Origin: Macrocystis pyrifera | Taxonomy: Eukaryota > Sar > Phaeophyceae > Laminariales > Laminariaceae | Reading direction: 5' to 3' | DNA length: 64,000 nt | NCBI GenBank assembly: GCA_031763025.1 | Contig: JASSKH010000015.1 | Span: 1,178,001-1,242,000, forward strand | Part shown: in pieces, positions 1-8,696 of the stretch | How positions within the stretch are numbered: the first letter of the stretch is position 1 | Layout of the letters: each line of letters starts with the position of its first letter | Made by a program: the position numbers and the translations under genes | Notes under the pieces: generated by a model | Told to the model about the DNA's origin: nothing | The model's input: only the letters and a program-made list of their open reading frames with translations | Database searches by the model: none

Positions 1-1380
1 AACTAAATCCCGCCAAAGGTAACTGTCAAGTCCAACCAATTCCTATCCTTGGGTTGTGGAGATTGTTTTTGTTGTTGGTGTTGCTGGTAGTGTTGTTTGA
101 ATGTATGTGGGTACTAGGTCCCCTTCCCCCAGATGGTACCGCGTCGTTATTATACACAAGTTCAAGGTCGCGCCCAAGGTCTTGTCGCTCCCTTCTGCGC
201 AAACCTGGGGTATCGACCCACCCTCCTCGGTGTGAACTCCACACTCGACACTACTGCCGCACGAGAGAGATACATCTGCCCGGGCCTCCGCACGTCGTTG
301 ACGTTATTTCGCTTTCTGATACTGCTTGATTAACACGTTACCGCTGTTCGATTTTCTGTGTTCGTTGGTGTTCCTGTTTTTGGTGATGTAGTTTCAAGTT
401 ATTGCCCCCTGTTAACAGTACGCGATCGATCACGCTATTTTTTTTTTGTTCCTTTCTTCTGTCTGTCTTTTGCCCTGCAGGGAAAACGGATACTCGCCGT
501 CTTACCTTTTCTCGTGCGTCGCTGACCTCCTGTCTTTCTGCGTCGGGGCTCCGATTGTCGAGTGCGCCATGATGGTAAGATGGTTGTTGCTGTTGTTGTT
601 GTTGTTGCTGCTGTGCCATTAACTCATCGCCGAAAGTATGGTCCTTGGCCACGGGACAGGCTAGGATAACACTGTGGAGTGGAAGAGTATAATGGTAAAC
701 TGCTGTTCTCACGTGGAAGTCGTCTCCAATAATACACTCTGCGGTTACAGGACAGGCTCCTTTAACACTTGGAGTGGAAGATTACCTCAGGACAAAAATA
801 AGCGTATGCTGAGTTGTTCATAAAGCAAACAATACATGGTACACATACATTCGGTCCGGGGGGGGCTGATTTGGCTCGCTTTTTCTCAATTGGGCAAGGC
901 GGCTGGCCATCATCTGGCTTCGCCAGCCGACTCTCCAACAAAAGTCAGTTGTGTTTCGCTAACGGCACAAATAGATACCGGTACTGATTGCCTGGTAGTT
1001 ATTACCTGTTAGTGGTTAAATCCTGCCGACCCACAGCTCTGGTGGTGGCGGGGTAGTTTTGGTAGTACCTGGTATGGCGGTATTGTGGTGCGATGGTTTT
1101 TAGGTACAATGGTATAACACTATCACACCTGGGTGGTAAGATAACACTCCCCGTCGGACGAATGTAATGCTATAGCTGTTTTTTTCAACGGAGGGTGCAA
1201 ACACCGAGCGTTACAGCCGTCTATGGAAAGGTCTCGTAGAGCTCTTCCCCCAAACCACACTGCTGTACGAGTACGTTGCGTGTGTCCTCCCTGCTTTGGA
1301 ATAACTCGGCTCGGGAAGTCGTCCCCGGCTTGTGTGTCATAGCATCACCCGTGCTACAGCTGTCAGGGTACGGCATGCTA

Positions 1381-1484
1381 TTACGGGGGACGATAGTAAA
1401 TAGGACCAAATATTGTAGGTAAAAAATGGAAAAATATGTAGCTTTTGGTGTGTACCGTAGGTCCTATTTACTATGGTCCCCAGA
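1381..1484. mobile_element. Palindromic MITE family A, copy 1
   Basis: Starts after a TA with TTACGGGGGACGATAG and runs through the family core (AGGACCAAATATTG ... GTAGGTCCTATTTAC) to CTATGGTCCCCAG. The right terminus has lost its CGTAA end. Non-coding; probably mobilised by a transposase encoded elsewhere. Confidence 0.85.
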
Positions 1485-1532
1485 AATCGCTTCAGGCCAC
1501 TCTGGATGTTGTAAATAGAAGGAGCGAGTCGT

Positions 1533-1704
1533 CATTAACATGAAGACTTAACCGCCCTCAACATTTCCGTCCAGCGGTAGTTTGCTATCGATGATGTGAT
1601 GGTGGCAGGGTATGAGTGTCGACGTTAGCATGAAGACTTGGCGGCCCTTAACTTTTCCGTCCAGCGGTAGTTTGCTATTAATGATGTAATGGTGGCAGGG
1701 TGTG
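1533..1704 (+). repeat. Two-unit tandem repeat, ~91 bp period
   Basis: Two diverged units begin with ATTAACATGAAGACTT / GTTAGCATGAAGACTT, and each contains TCCAGCGGTAGTTTGCTAT and GATGGTGGCAGGGT-like words. Confidence 0.8.
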
Positions 1705-2713
1705 CAGGTGGCATGGTATGGCAGGATGTATTAACGTGCGGATGTTTTCGGTGGTTTTGTGCTATCTGCCAGGTGTGATGGTACTTCGCGGTATGGTTTT
1801 ATTCCGACGTGATGGTGTGTGATGGTTTTTTTATGGTATTCTGGCAGTGCGGTTTGATGGTGAGGGCGGGGGGGGGGGGGGGCGATCGTGGTCGTGACGT
1901 TGGTTCGATCTCGACCTTCAAGGTGGCCCCGGTGATCCAATACGGGGGGCCAAAACGATGTATCCCCCTATGTTCACACGCCATGTTTTGGTGCTGATTG
2001 CTATGGTTGATAAGTTCCACCGTACTACAGTAGTGTGGTTAGCCTTACATCACTTACATTATGCACTGAAATGAAGTGCGTCACACATTCAGCTCCAAGC
2101 GCTATGCGTGTCCCAGGCAATGGTTGCAGTTCTTGAGGGGTTGGCGTCGAGTTTCACTATCACTAGCGTTAACCCTAGAGTTTGAATCTTGCCGTGGAGG
2201 GACTGCGAGTTTGCAACAACGAATCGGAATCAACTGCCGAGTGCGCGTAGCGTGGTTAGGCGCAGTTCGACGCGAGTCGACGGGGGAATAAAGGGCGGAT
2301 GAAGTCGTCTCGCTTAAAAAATGCAAGGCACGTACGTACCGTGATGGGGAGGGAGAAGAAGGGCCTGCCTGCTATGTCACCCCGGATCTGAGCGACGAAT
2401 GGAATGGGGAAAAAAAAAAAAAAAAAACGTGATTTGACTTGATTTGACTCTGACCTTGGCGGTTAACCTTTCGTTTTGATTTTTTGTTTTTTTTCGTTTT
2501 CTGATGTTTTTCATTCGTGTGTTACAATTTGTGCACTACGCAAAAACGTGCAGACCTCGTAGCACGCGTTGATCGAGATATATCACTATTATGATGCAAA
2601 CCTTGCAAAAATGGGTTTTGGTGAATTTTTCGATCTGATCACAGCTTTTTTTTTTTTTTTTTCGTTTTCGTTTTGCAAATGAATGTTCGTGTGTCGGACT
2701 TAATGCCGAGCAG

Positions 2714-2958
2714 GTGTGGATCGTGAGACGACTTGGGGCGCTGCCGAAGCGCACGGTTGCCCCCTCCCCTCCCCTCACCACCGCCACTGCCGCCGCCACC
2801 ACCACCACCTCCGGTGTTATCCACGACGAAGGATTGAACGCGGCCAGGTTCGGCGGTGCCGATGACGCTCGGGCATCACCATTGACAGCGACAGCGACAT
2901 CAGCGGCGGGGACAGAGGGGGTGGCGGGGGTGGAGGCTACTGTTGGAAAGCGGAGAAG
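2714..2958 (+). CDS. Unrecognised multi-exon gene 1, exon A
   Basis: Likely exon of an unrecognised protein. It begins after a CAG acceptor (GCCGAGCAG) and ends at a GTTAGT donor in phase 2, which matches the phase of the next exon at 4835. The 81 codons give an Ala/Thr/Pro-rich, poorly conserved-looking segment (for example VWIVRRLGALPKRTVAPSPP) ending in Gly-Lys-Arg-Arg-Arg across the junction. No start codon is seen, so the true 5' end of the gene may lie upstream. Low complexity keeps confidence moderate. The opposite strand is also open here, but it is G/V-repeat in character and has no supporting splice logic. Confidence 0.5.
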
Positions 2959-3238
2959 GTTAGTCACCCCCGACTGCATCGTTATTGGAGTGGAGGGGTG
3001 GGGGGGAGGGAGAGAGAGAGGGAGCCCCCCCTCCCGTGCTCCACCAAGATGTAGTCAACGCTTAGAAAATAAGTGTTGTCCAGATTTATGGCTAGCAACG
3101 ATGACGCTTCTTTAAGGTTTCCTTGTCTGCCTGTCCTTTTCCAACCACCGCCTCCCCCCCCCCCCCCCCCAACACAAAAATGTTGTTTTAATTGTATGTT
3201 TCGCGGACAGTCTTGAGCCTTGACGGCTACATACATGG

Positions 3239-3303
3239 CAGCACGATGACTCTGCGAAGGCTGCTTTCGCTGCTAGCGCTCGAACTAGCGCAGGAGCCGA
3301 GCC
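3239..3303 (+). pseudogene. Shadow of exon B (5' part)
   Basis: This stretch (GACTCTGCGAAGGCTGCTTT ... GCGCAGGAGCC) is a diverged copy of exon B at about 4868-4923 (GACGCTGCCAAGGCTGCCTT ... GCGCAGGAGCC). It lies in the intron upstream of the real exon, has substitutions and indels, and runs into a C tract. It is best read as a decayed partial exon duplication. Confidence 0.7.
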
Positions 3304-3316
3304 CCCCCCTTCCCCC

Positions 3317-3446
3317 TTCCCTCATGCGACCACGGCCATGACTGATATCGAATACACCCCCCCCCCCCCCCCCCCTGTCTATGGCCATACGACTACGGCC
3401 ATGCATGATAATGAGCACACCCCCCCCCCCCCCCCCCCCCCCGCCC
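3317..3446 (+). repeat. Two truncated copies of poly(C)-ended repeat family B
   Basis: Two back-to-back 3' ends of a dispersed repeat, each passing through a CGACTACGGCCATGCATGA-like word and GATATCGAATACAC or GATAATGAGCACAC before running into a C tract (about 3357-3375 and 3419-3442). They lack the 5' two thirds of the family. Confidence 0.75.
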
Positions 3447-3508
3447 CCGCCCCCTCCCAAAGTTGTATATTTATTATATGCTAAGCAATATTATGAGCCC
3501 CATATATT

Positions 3509-3599
3509 GGGGGGTGTATATTAGGAGCAGGAACGGTGCTCCGCCTCGAAAGGGATGCGTCGTCAATGGTTAAGGCAACAACAAATCAGTAAGCCCCCG
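3509..3599 (+). repeat. Short repeat family C, copy 1
   Basis: About 90 bp running from GGGGTGTATATTAGGAGCAG to AATCAGTAAG before a C tract. The same unit recurs at 4405-4503 and, inverted, at about 5089-5180 and 26364-26477, always bordered by C or G tracts. Confidence 0.7.
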
Positions 3600-4010
3600 C
3601 CCCCCCCCCCCCCCCCCCCAATCCCATCGCTGTCCCTGGAAGTGGCCACACCGGAAAAAAAAAAAATTCGACGCTGTCCTCCGTATGCAAGTCCGCCTCA
3701 CAAGGACTTCTTATTACGGAGGACCATAGGAAATAGGACCAAATATTGTTAGTAAAAATAAGTAAATATATAGGTTTTTTATGTGCACCATAGGTCCTGT
3801 TAACTATGAACCCCCGTAATAGTAGGATACAGCTCATCCTTCATGAGACTCGCCGATTACCTCACGGCGCTTCGCGTTTGGTGCAAGCAATGTCTGTCTG
3901 GTCGGTGAAAACCCGACGTGCTCCGCCCCGGCATTGTAGGGATGCGAGGGTCTATTGCCATACGGCTACGATTATGCATGATAATGAGTACACCCCCTCC
4001 CCCCCTAGTT
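3600..4010 (+). repeat. Poly(C)-bounded repeat family B with nested MITE
   Basis: Near full-length copy. It starts after a C tract with CCCATCGCTGTCCCTGGAAG, GTGGCCACACCGG and GCAAGTCCGCCTCACAAG, is interrupted by a family A MITE at 3714-3819, and resumes with GTAGGATACAGCTCATCC through GGGATGCGAGGGTCTAT to a final GAGTACACCCCC tract. Uninterrupted copies (e.g. near 28586) read TTCTTAGTAGGATG at the insertion point, so the MITE entered at TA. Confidence 0.85.
3714..3819. mobile_element. Palindromic MITE family A, copy 2 (nested)
   Basis: TTACGGAGGACCATAG ... CTATGAACCCCCGTAA flanked by TA on both sides (3712-3713 and 3820-3821), inserted in a family B repeat whose empty site is visible in other copies. 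Confidence 0.92.
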
Positions 4011-4025
4011 TCCATGTAATATTTT

Positions 4026-4391
4026 CACACCTCGGACAGATTAGCTCACGGTAGCTCGAGCCAGCTCTTTAAGGAGCTAGCTCACCGGTGAGCTACGTGA
4101 GCTACGTGAGCTATACATGCTTTCCTGGCTTGAGCTATAGGAGGGTGGCTCATCTGCACATATTTTCCAAGCTTGAGCTATGGAAGATAGCTCATCTGCA
4201 CGTATATGTCCAGAGTGAGCTATAGGAGCTACATGAGCTAGCTCATGTGCCCCCGAGATGAGCTATAGGAGCTGCATGAGCTACACATGTTTCCCCCGGC
4301 TTGAGCTATAGGCGGTAGCTCATCTGCATATGTTTTCGAAGCTTGAGCTATACGCAATAGATGAGCTAGCTCATGAGCTGTCCGGAGTGTG
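4026..4391. mobile_element. CACACCTCGG-ended foldback element with AGCTC interior
   Basis: Terminal inverted repeats CACACCTCGGACAG and CTGTCCGGAGTGTG bound ~366 bp. The interior consists almost entirely of reiterated self-complementary words (AGCTC, GAGCTA, CATGAGCT). Both ends are flanked by AATATTTT (4018-4025 and 4392-4399), an 8-bp target duplication of the kind made by hAT-type transposases. Non-coding, so presumably non-autonomous. Confidence 0.85.
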
Positions 4392-4404
4392 AATATTTTG
4401 AAAC

Positions 4405-4503
4405 AACGTCGGAGGTGTCTATTAGGAACAGGAATGGTGCTGCGTTTCGAAAGGGGATTCGTGGTCAATGACCAAATGGCTCAGGAAAGCAATAAATGAG
4501 TTC
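4405..4503 (+). repeat. Short repeat family C, copy 2
   Basis: GAGGTGTCTATTAGGAACAG ... AATAAATGAGTTCG followed by a ~30-nt C tract. Same unit as at 3509-3599. Confidence 0.7.
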
Positions 4504-4534
<31 letters not shown>

Positions 4535-4757
4535 TCCATATGCAAGTCCTCCTCACAAGCGGTTCTTAGGAGGATGCAGCTCACTCTTGATGCGACTCGC
4601 CGGACACCTCACGGCGCTTCGCGCTTGGTGCGAGCAATGTCTGCCTGGTCGGTTAAAACCCGACATGCTCCGTCCCGGCATCGTAGGGATGCGAGGGTCT
4701 ATGGTCATACGACTACGGCCATGCATGAGATCGAGTACATCTCTCCTATCGAGTACA

Positions 4758-4784
<27 letters not shown>
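4504..4784 (+). repeat. Poly(C)-bounded repeat family B, copy 4
   Basis: Opens with a ~30-nt C tract, contains GCGGTTCTTAGGAGGATGCA, CTTCGCGCTTGGTGCGAG and GGGATGCGAGGGTCTATGG, and ends in a second C tract (about 4757-4784). It stops ~50 bp before the acceptor of exon B. Confidence 0.85.
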
Positions 4785-4788
<4 letters not shown>

Positions 4789-4834
4789 TTTTTTTAAAAT
4801 GTACTATTATCAAACAAAGTTTTTTTTCTTCCAG

Positions 4835-5056
4835 GGGTTCTTCAGCGATCGCGGCAACCAGCAACACAGAAGACGCTGCCAAGGCTGCCTTCGCTGCGAC
4901 CGCGCTAGAAGCGGCGCAGGAGCCCACGCACGTCCACACCTATCTCCTCTACGTCATGGGGTCAGCGATGGGGCTCAAGGCCGCGTGCACCATGCAGCGC
5001 GTACTGGTCTACACGAAGGATTTCCAAGAACATAAGGCGTTTTTTGCGCTCGCAAG
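4835..5056 (+). CDS. Unrecognised multi-exon gene 1, exon B
   Basis: Exon of 222 nt between TTTTTTTCTTCCAG and the donor GTGGGG. It is entered and left in phase 2, completing an Arg codon at both junctions. It encodes an Ala-rich stretch (about 25 residues, TEDAAKAAFAATALEAAQEP) followed by a helical, moderately hydrophobic segment with PTHVHTYLLYVMGSAMGLKA and MQRVLVYTKDFQEHKAFFAL. Codon choice is markedly G/C-ending compared with the flanking intron, which supports coding. I do not recognise the family. Decayed partial copies of this exon lie on both sides (3239-3303 and 5216-5350). Confidence 0.72.
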
Positions 5057-5088
5057 GTGGGGAGGAGGGGAAGGGCAGGGGGGAGGAG

Positions 5089-5180
5089 GGGGGGGGGGGG
5101 GTACTCGTTTTTTGCGTACCTTAGTGATTTTACCATTGGTCATGCATCTCTTTCGAGACGCAGCGGGGGCGGGGGGTGGA
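5089..5180 (-). repeat. Short repeat family C, copy 3 (inverted)
   Basis: Begins in a G tract and reads TTAGTGATTTTACCATTGGT ... TTTCGAGACGCAGC, the reverse complement of the family C unit. Confidence 0.6.
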
Positions 5181-5215
5181 CCAATTAATGTACAGTAAAT
5201 AGAGCATGTGCGTTG

Positions 5216-5350
5216 GTGCGCGTGTAAAGTGACAATGTGGCGCGCGCTGGTCTACTGGCACAGGGTTTTCTGCGCTCTCGAGATGAGGGTTTCGAGGAGG
5301 TGGGTTGGGGCAGGGGAGAAACGGGGGGGGGGGGGTGGGGGGAGGGGAAA
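5216..5350 (+). pseudogene. Shadow of exon B (3' part plus donor)
   Basis: GCGCGCGCTGGTCTACT ... GTTTTCTGCGCTCTCGAG ... GAGGTGGGTTGGGGCAGGGG parallels the end of exon B, its donor and the G-rich start of the next intron (4988-5110). The copy is offset by roughly 240 bp and carries stop codons and indels. It is a decayed tandem duplication. Confidence 0.7.
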
Positions 5351-5409
5351 GGGAGGGGAAGAGAGCTTGTTGGGGATGTGTAAATCAGAGGGGAACGCGG
5401 GAGGAAGGT

Positions 5410-5410
<1 letters not shown>

Positions 5411-5481
<71 letters not shown>
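5411..5481 (+). repeat. 71-nt uninterrupted G homopolymer
   Basis: The longest homopolymer in the window, within a broader G-rich purine stretch (5290-5525) in the intron between exons B and C. On the transcribed-like strand it would place a poly(G) run in the pre-mRNA, a strong quadruplex former. Exact length depends on assembly quality. Confidence 0.85.
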
Positions 5482-5482
<1 letters not shown>

Positions 5483-5635
5483 GAGAGGGGGGGGAGGGTA
5501 GAGGGGAAAAAGTGTGTGTGGGGGGGTTAGGTTCATCATGTACCAGGTACTATTTGTCCAGGACCACGCTGCGCTTGATTAATAATAGCATCAAGCACAT
5601 TTTATACGAAAGATAGGAAGACGGTTCGATCATAC

Positions 5636-5870
5636 AGCGCATACGCTTCATACATGCCGTATGCAGGGGGTCTTTTCTGCTGTTTGAGCTTAGGGTTGAG
5701 CACACATTATTAGAACACCCAGTATCACATTAATATGCGAATATGGTGGCGCATGTCAGCGCATACGCTTCATATACGCCGTAAGCAACGGGGCTATTTC
5801 CGCGGTTTGAGCTTTGCGGGCCGATCATCGCCAGGAACCCAAGGAGGCAAGACACGTTGGGGGGCACAAT
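5636..5870 (+). pseudogene. Two shadows of the exon C acceptor and 5' end
   Basis: Two upstream copies of the exon C acceptor region. The first (5636-5700) reads CATACGCTTCATACATGCCG, ATGCAGGGGGTCTTTTCTGC and GTTTGAGCTTAGGG. The second (5758-5870) reads CATACGCTTCATATACGCCG, GGTTTGAGCTTTGCGGGCCG and ATCATCGCCAGGAACCCAAG, with GGCAAGACACGTTGGGGG. Both match the real junction at 5931-6050 but carry frame-breaking changes. Confidence 0.75.
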
Positions 5871-5974
5871 TTAGCAACACATACCGAGCGACAGTACTCT
5901 ACGCGCATACCGGTGACACCATTACGCTCATACAAGTCATACACCACGTACATGCATCGTGCGTGCGAAAGCAG

Positions 5975-6113
5975 GGGGTTCTTTCCGCTGTTCGAGCTGT
6001 GCGGGTCGATCATCGCCATGAACCTGGCTAGGCAAGACATTTTGGGGGATAAGATGAACAGCCTGCAGCTTCTCTTCCTGGCAGCCTGCCTTAACGCCTA
6101 CTCCGTCTTCAGG
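5975..6113 (+). CDS. Unrecognised multi-exon gene 1, exon C
   Basis: Exon of 139 nt after the acceptor GAAAGCAG, entered in phase 2 and left in phase 0 at GTGAGTG. It encodes a hydrophobic helical segment: GFFPLFELCGSIIAMNLARQ, then a short charged loop, then SLQLLFLAACLNAYSVFR. Two hydrophobic stretches could be buried helices or membrane segments; that is inference. Directly after the donor sits the T-rich end of an antisense SINE (6119 on), so the intron starts with only ~6 bp of ordinary sequence. Confidence 0.7.
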
Positions 6114-6118
6114 GTGAG

Positions 6119-6301
6119 TGTTTTTTTTTTTTTAGTGTTAACCATCACTTTTACTTTCCAGCGCTCTGGACAAGCCATGGCCGACCAAACGCATGGTCAC
6201 AGGTGTCTTGCCTTCTACCCCCTGATACTCGCCTTCAGTTATACCGCGCAGAAGGTTCAGCATTCCCACCGCTCGTCGATATTCATCCAATTTTGCGTTT
6301 T
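6119..6301 (-). mobile_element. tRNA-type SINE, 5'-truncated, antisense
   Basis: Read on the minus strand, this matches the body of the SINE at 33.66-33.99 kb (ATCGACGAGCGGTGGGAATG, CTGAACC, ACACCTGTGACCA, GGCTTGTCCAGA, GGAAAGTAAAAGTGATGGT) and ends in a run of A (a T run at 6121-6133 on the plus strand). Its 5' part is missing, cut off at the family A MITE that begins at 6302. Confidence 0.75.
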
Positions 6302-6406
6302 TTACGGGGGACCATAGTATATAGGACCTACGGTACACACAAAACCTATATGATTACCTATTTTTACTAACAATATTTGGTCCTGCTTACTATGGCCCCC
6401 CCGTAA
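6302..6406. mobile_element. Palindromic MITE family A, copy 3
   Basis: TTACGGGGGACCATAG ... TATGGCCCCCCCGTAA, with TA on the right side only. It abuts the truncated SINE. Confidence 0.88.
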
Positions 6407-6666
6407 TAGCTCACGCTTTCACGCTTTCTTTCCGCGATGAGAAAAAGGTACTGCTGTGAATCACTTTTTGGTTTGACACGTGGGCATGTCAACATGTACT
6501 CATGTGCTCTGAGCACTCCCATGTGTTTTCTTAAGTTGTTTTTCACGTGGATTACCACTTTGTACGGAAGTTATTAAAGTTTTTTTTTTTTATGTCATGT
6601 TAATATTAATACCGAAAAAGTGCTTATATTCGCACACAGCAGTTGTTACTCGTAGCTAGAACCAAC

Positions 6667-6903
6667 CTGTTCACAGGTCACGACCCGATCCGCCGGTCGG
6701 GTCAGGAGGTCTTCAAAATCTCACGGGTCGGGCCGGGCCGGGTCGGGTCGGACCAGGATGTCTTCAATTTCTCAAGGGCCAGGGTCCGGTCGTGTCGGGT
6801 GGACTCAAGAGGTCTTCAAAATCTCACGCGTCCGGTCGGGTCGGGTTAGGTGACCCGACCCGACCGGACCCGCGAGTTTTTTCCTGACCCTTGAACAGTC
6901 CTG
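6667..6903. mobile_element. CAGGG-type element filled with GGGTCGGGTC words
   Basis: The right end reads TGACCCTTGAACAGTCCTG and the left end CCTGTTCACAGGTCACGACC. The interior is largely GGGTCGGGTC and its complement, with AGGTCTTCAAAATCTCACG repeated. A related element is at 45693-45891. The CAGGGCTGTTCA-like end resembles hAT termini; the left end here is decayed. Confidence 0.6.
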
Positions 6904-7117
6904 GTTGTAAATATCGTATATCGCTACCACGTACCTGGCACCAGGGGCATGAACCTATCGCTACCACTCGGTCTATCCGGAAACATAGAGTGTGTCTCGA
7001 TATTCACGTCAAATCCGAAACAATAGGGCTTTTGAGTCGGCACGGCTTACTGCTGCGAGTCACCAGCTACCACCATGGTATCACTAGTCATTATTAATAG
7101 TATTCACTACAGTACTA

Positions 7118-7153
7118 TTACGGGGGACCATAGTAAATAGGACCAAATATTGT
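7118..7153. mobile_element. Palindromic MITE family A, 5' remnant interrupted by another copy
   Basis: The first ~36 bp of a copy (TTACGGGGGACCATAG to AAATATTGT) are broken at TA by the complete copy at 7156-7260. A short piece of the interrupted copy (GTAAAAATAGATA) continues after 7262. Confidence 0.85.
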
Positions 7154-7155
7154 TA

Positions 7156-7260
7156 TTACGGGGGTCCATAGTTAACAGGACCTATGGTATACATAAAAAC
7201 CTATATATTTACGTATTTTTACTAACAAAATTTGGTCCCGTTAACTATGGACCCCCGTAA
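7156..7260. mobile_element. Palindromic MITE family A, copy nested in copy
   Basis: Complete 105-bp copy, TTACGGGGGTCCATAG ... CTATGGACCCCCGTAA, flanked by TA at 7154-7155 and 7261-7262. Removing it plus one TA restores the family sequence ATTGTTAGTAAAAATAG. Confidence 0.93.
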
Positions 7261-7294
7261 TAGTAAAAATAGATACGAACAGTACTTATTAATA

Positions 7295-7400
7295 TTGCGG
7301 GGGACCATAGTTAACGGGACCAAATATTGTTAGCAAAAATAGATAAAATATGTAGGTTTTTATGTATACCATAGGTCCTATTACCTTTGGACCCCCGTAA
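7295..7400. mobile_element. Palindromic MITE family A, copy 6
   Basis: TTGCGGGGGACCATAG ... TTTGGACCCCCGTAA with TA at both flanks, 35 bp downstream of the nested pair. Confidence 0.9.
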
Positions 7401-7782
7401 TAGTCGTTTCTCGGCGGTGCCGACTATCCGGTCTGCTGGGTTTCCATACTTGCAGGAAGGATTGTTGAACGCGATTGTTGTGACACTCTGCAATTTTCTT
7501 TTTTCCAAGTCGGCAGGTTGGTTGGCCATCAGCTGGCTTCGCCAGCCACCTTGCTCACTACTGTGGAGTCATTCATTAGTATTAATAGTTATCTAACGAC
7601 ACCTATATACCGAGTTATTACCGTTGGTAGCCGTGAACTCCTGTCGACTCTCAGCTCTACCAAACACACTATATTTCCGAGCAGAGGGGTATGGTGATGG
7701 GTTTCGAATTATAATCTGCTGCTGTAGTTCGATAACTGGCACTATGTGCAACTGTGGACAGAAATATAATACCCGTTTGTAG

Positions 7783-8226
7783 TCTAATGTGAAAATCGAA
7801 CGGTTACTATATTAACGGCCGGAGTGATACCGAAAACCGAAAGTTCATGTGAATATCAAACGGGCCTTCTGTTACCGGCCGGAGTGATACCGATAATCGA
7901 AATTCAGTGTGAACATCGAACGGGTTTGATACTATCGGCCGAAATGATACCGATAACCGATTTTTAATGTGAATATCAAACAGGTATTGTATTGCTGGCC
8001 GGAGTGATAACCGATAAATGAAAATTTAATGTGGATATCAAACGGGGATACCTGCTACCAGGCATGAATACCGGCTGGAGTGATACCCACAACCAAAATT
8101 TTATGTGAATATCAAACGGGTACATACTGCTGTAATACCGACCAGGATGATACCGATAACCGAAATTTAGTGTGAATATCAAACGGGTACGTATGATATT
8201 TCCGGCCAGAGTGATACCGATAAACC
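7783..8226 (+). repeat. Minisatellite, seven units of ~61 bp
   Basis: Seven diverged units start with ATGTGAATATCAAACGGG or close variants (about 7787, 7847, 7907, 7967, 8029, 8101 and 8169). Each also contains CGGCCGGAGTGATACCGATA-like sequence. No coding signal. Confidence 0.88.
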
Positions 8227-8642
8227 AAGGATCATATGATATCATATAACTATCTGGTATATGAATAGGATACGATTTCGATAGTACATACATATGATAT
8301 AAATCATTCGTCGAAGCTTTTCGTCCAGTATTATATCAAAACATACGAGGATGCCAGGGAACGCGTTCGATACGATGTACCAGGTATCGAAACTTGGACA
8401 TATCGATTTATCGAATAGTACATATCAGTACCAGGTACATATATATATTCGATAATTAGTCTCTTGCGTCTTTTATTTTCACCCCACACTACCCCCCCCC
8501 CCCCCGCCTCCCCACCTCTCTCTGCAGCCGACCCACTCCCCATCCCCGCCCCCATTCCCCAGTCCAATCCACCTACTCCACCGCTCCCCACCCTCCATTC
8601 CACTCATGTAACCCCCTCCCCTCCATAATCGCCTCTGTAAAG

Positions 8643-8696
8643 GGTACAAAACCGGTGTTCAAGTGGGCGTCATCGAAGCCATGGGACGAGTTGCAG
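8643..8696 (+). CDS. Unrecognised multi-exon gene 1, exon D
   Basis: Small 54-nt exon after a long pyrimidine tract and TAAAG, ending at GTTGCAG|GTGAGT. Phase 0 at both ends fits exon C before and exon E after. It encodes GTKPVFKWASSKPWDELQ, an ordinary-looking protein segment. The clean acceptor tract and perfect donor are the main evidence. At 18 residues I cannot exclude chance. Confidence 0.5.

Larger units (their letters stand above)
1..2713. other. Gene-free interval with repeats
   Basis: I see no convincing exon here. The stretch contains a short CAG/CAA-type tract near 575-615, a copy of a dispersed repeat with the word GGCTTCGCCAGCCGACT near 852-945, a MITE (1381-1484), a two-unit tandem repeat (1533-1704), a G tract near 1866-1883, and A or T runs near 2409-2427 and 2646-2662. 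Open frames of 60-125 codons occur on both strands but overlap low-complexity sequence and lack plausible splice or start context. Confidence 0.6.

Noticed and set aside
4640-4760. 5S rRNA-derived origin of repeat family B
   Set aside because: Short words such as CATACGACTACGGCCATG recall 5S rRNA ends, but the order and remainder do not match; too weak to claim.
5208-5539. Poly-Gly and poly-Pro frames
   Set aside because: Caused by the 71-nt G run and its flanking G-rich stretch.
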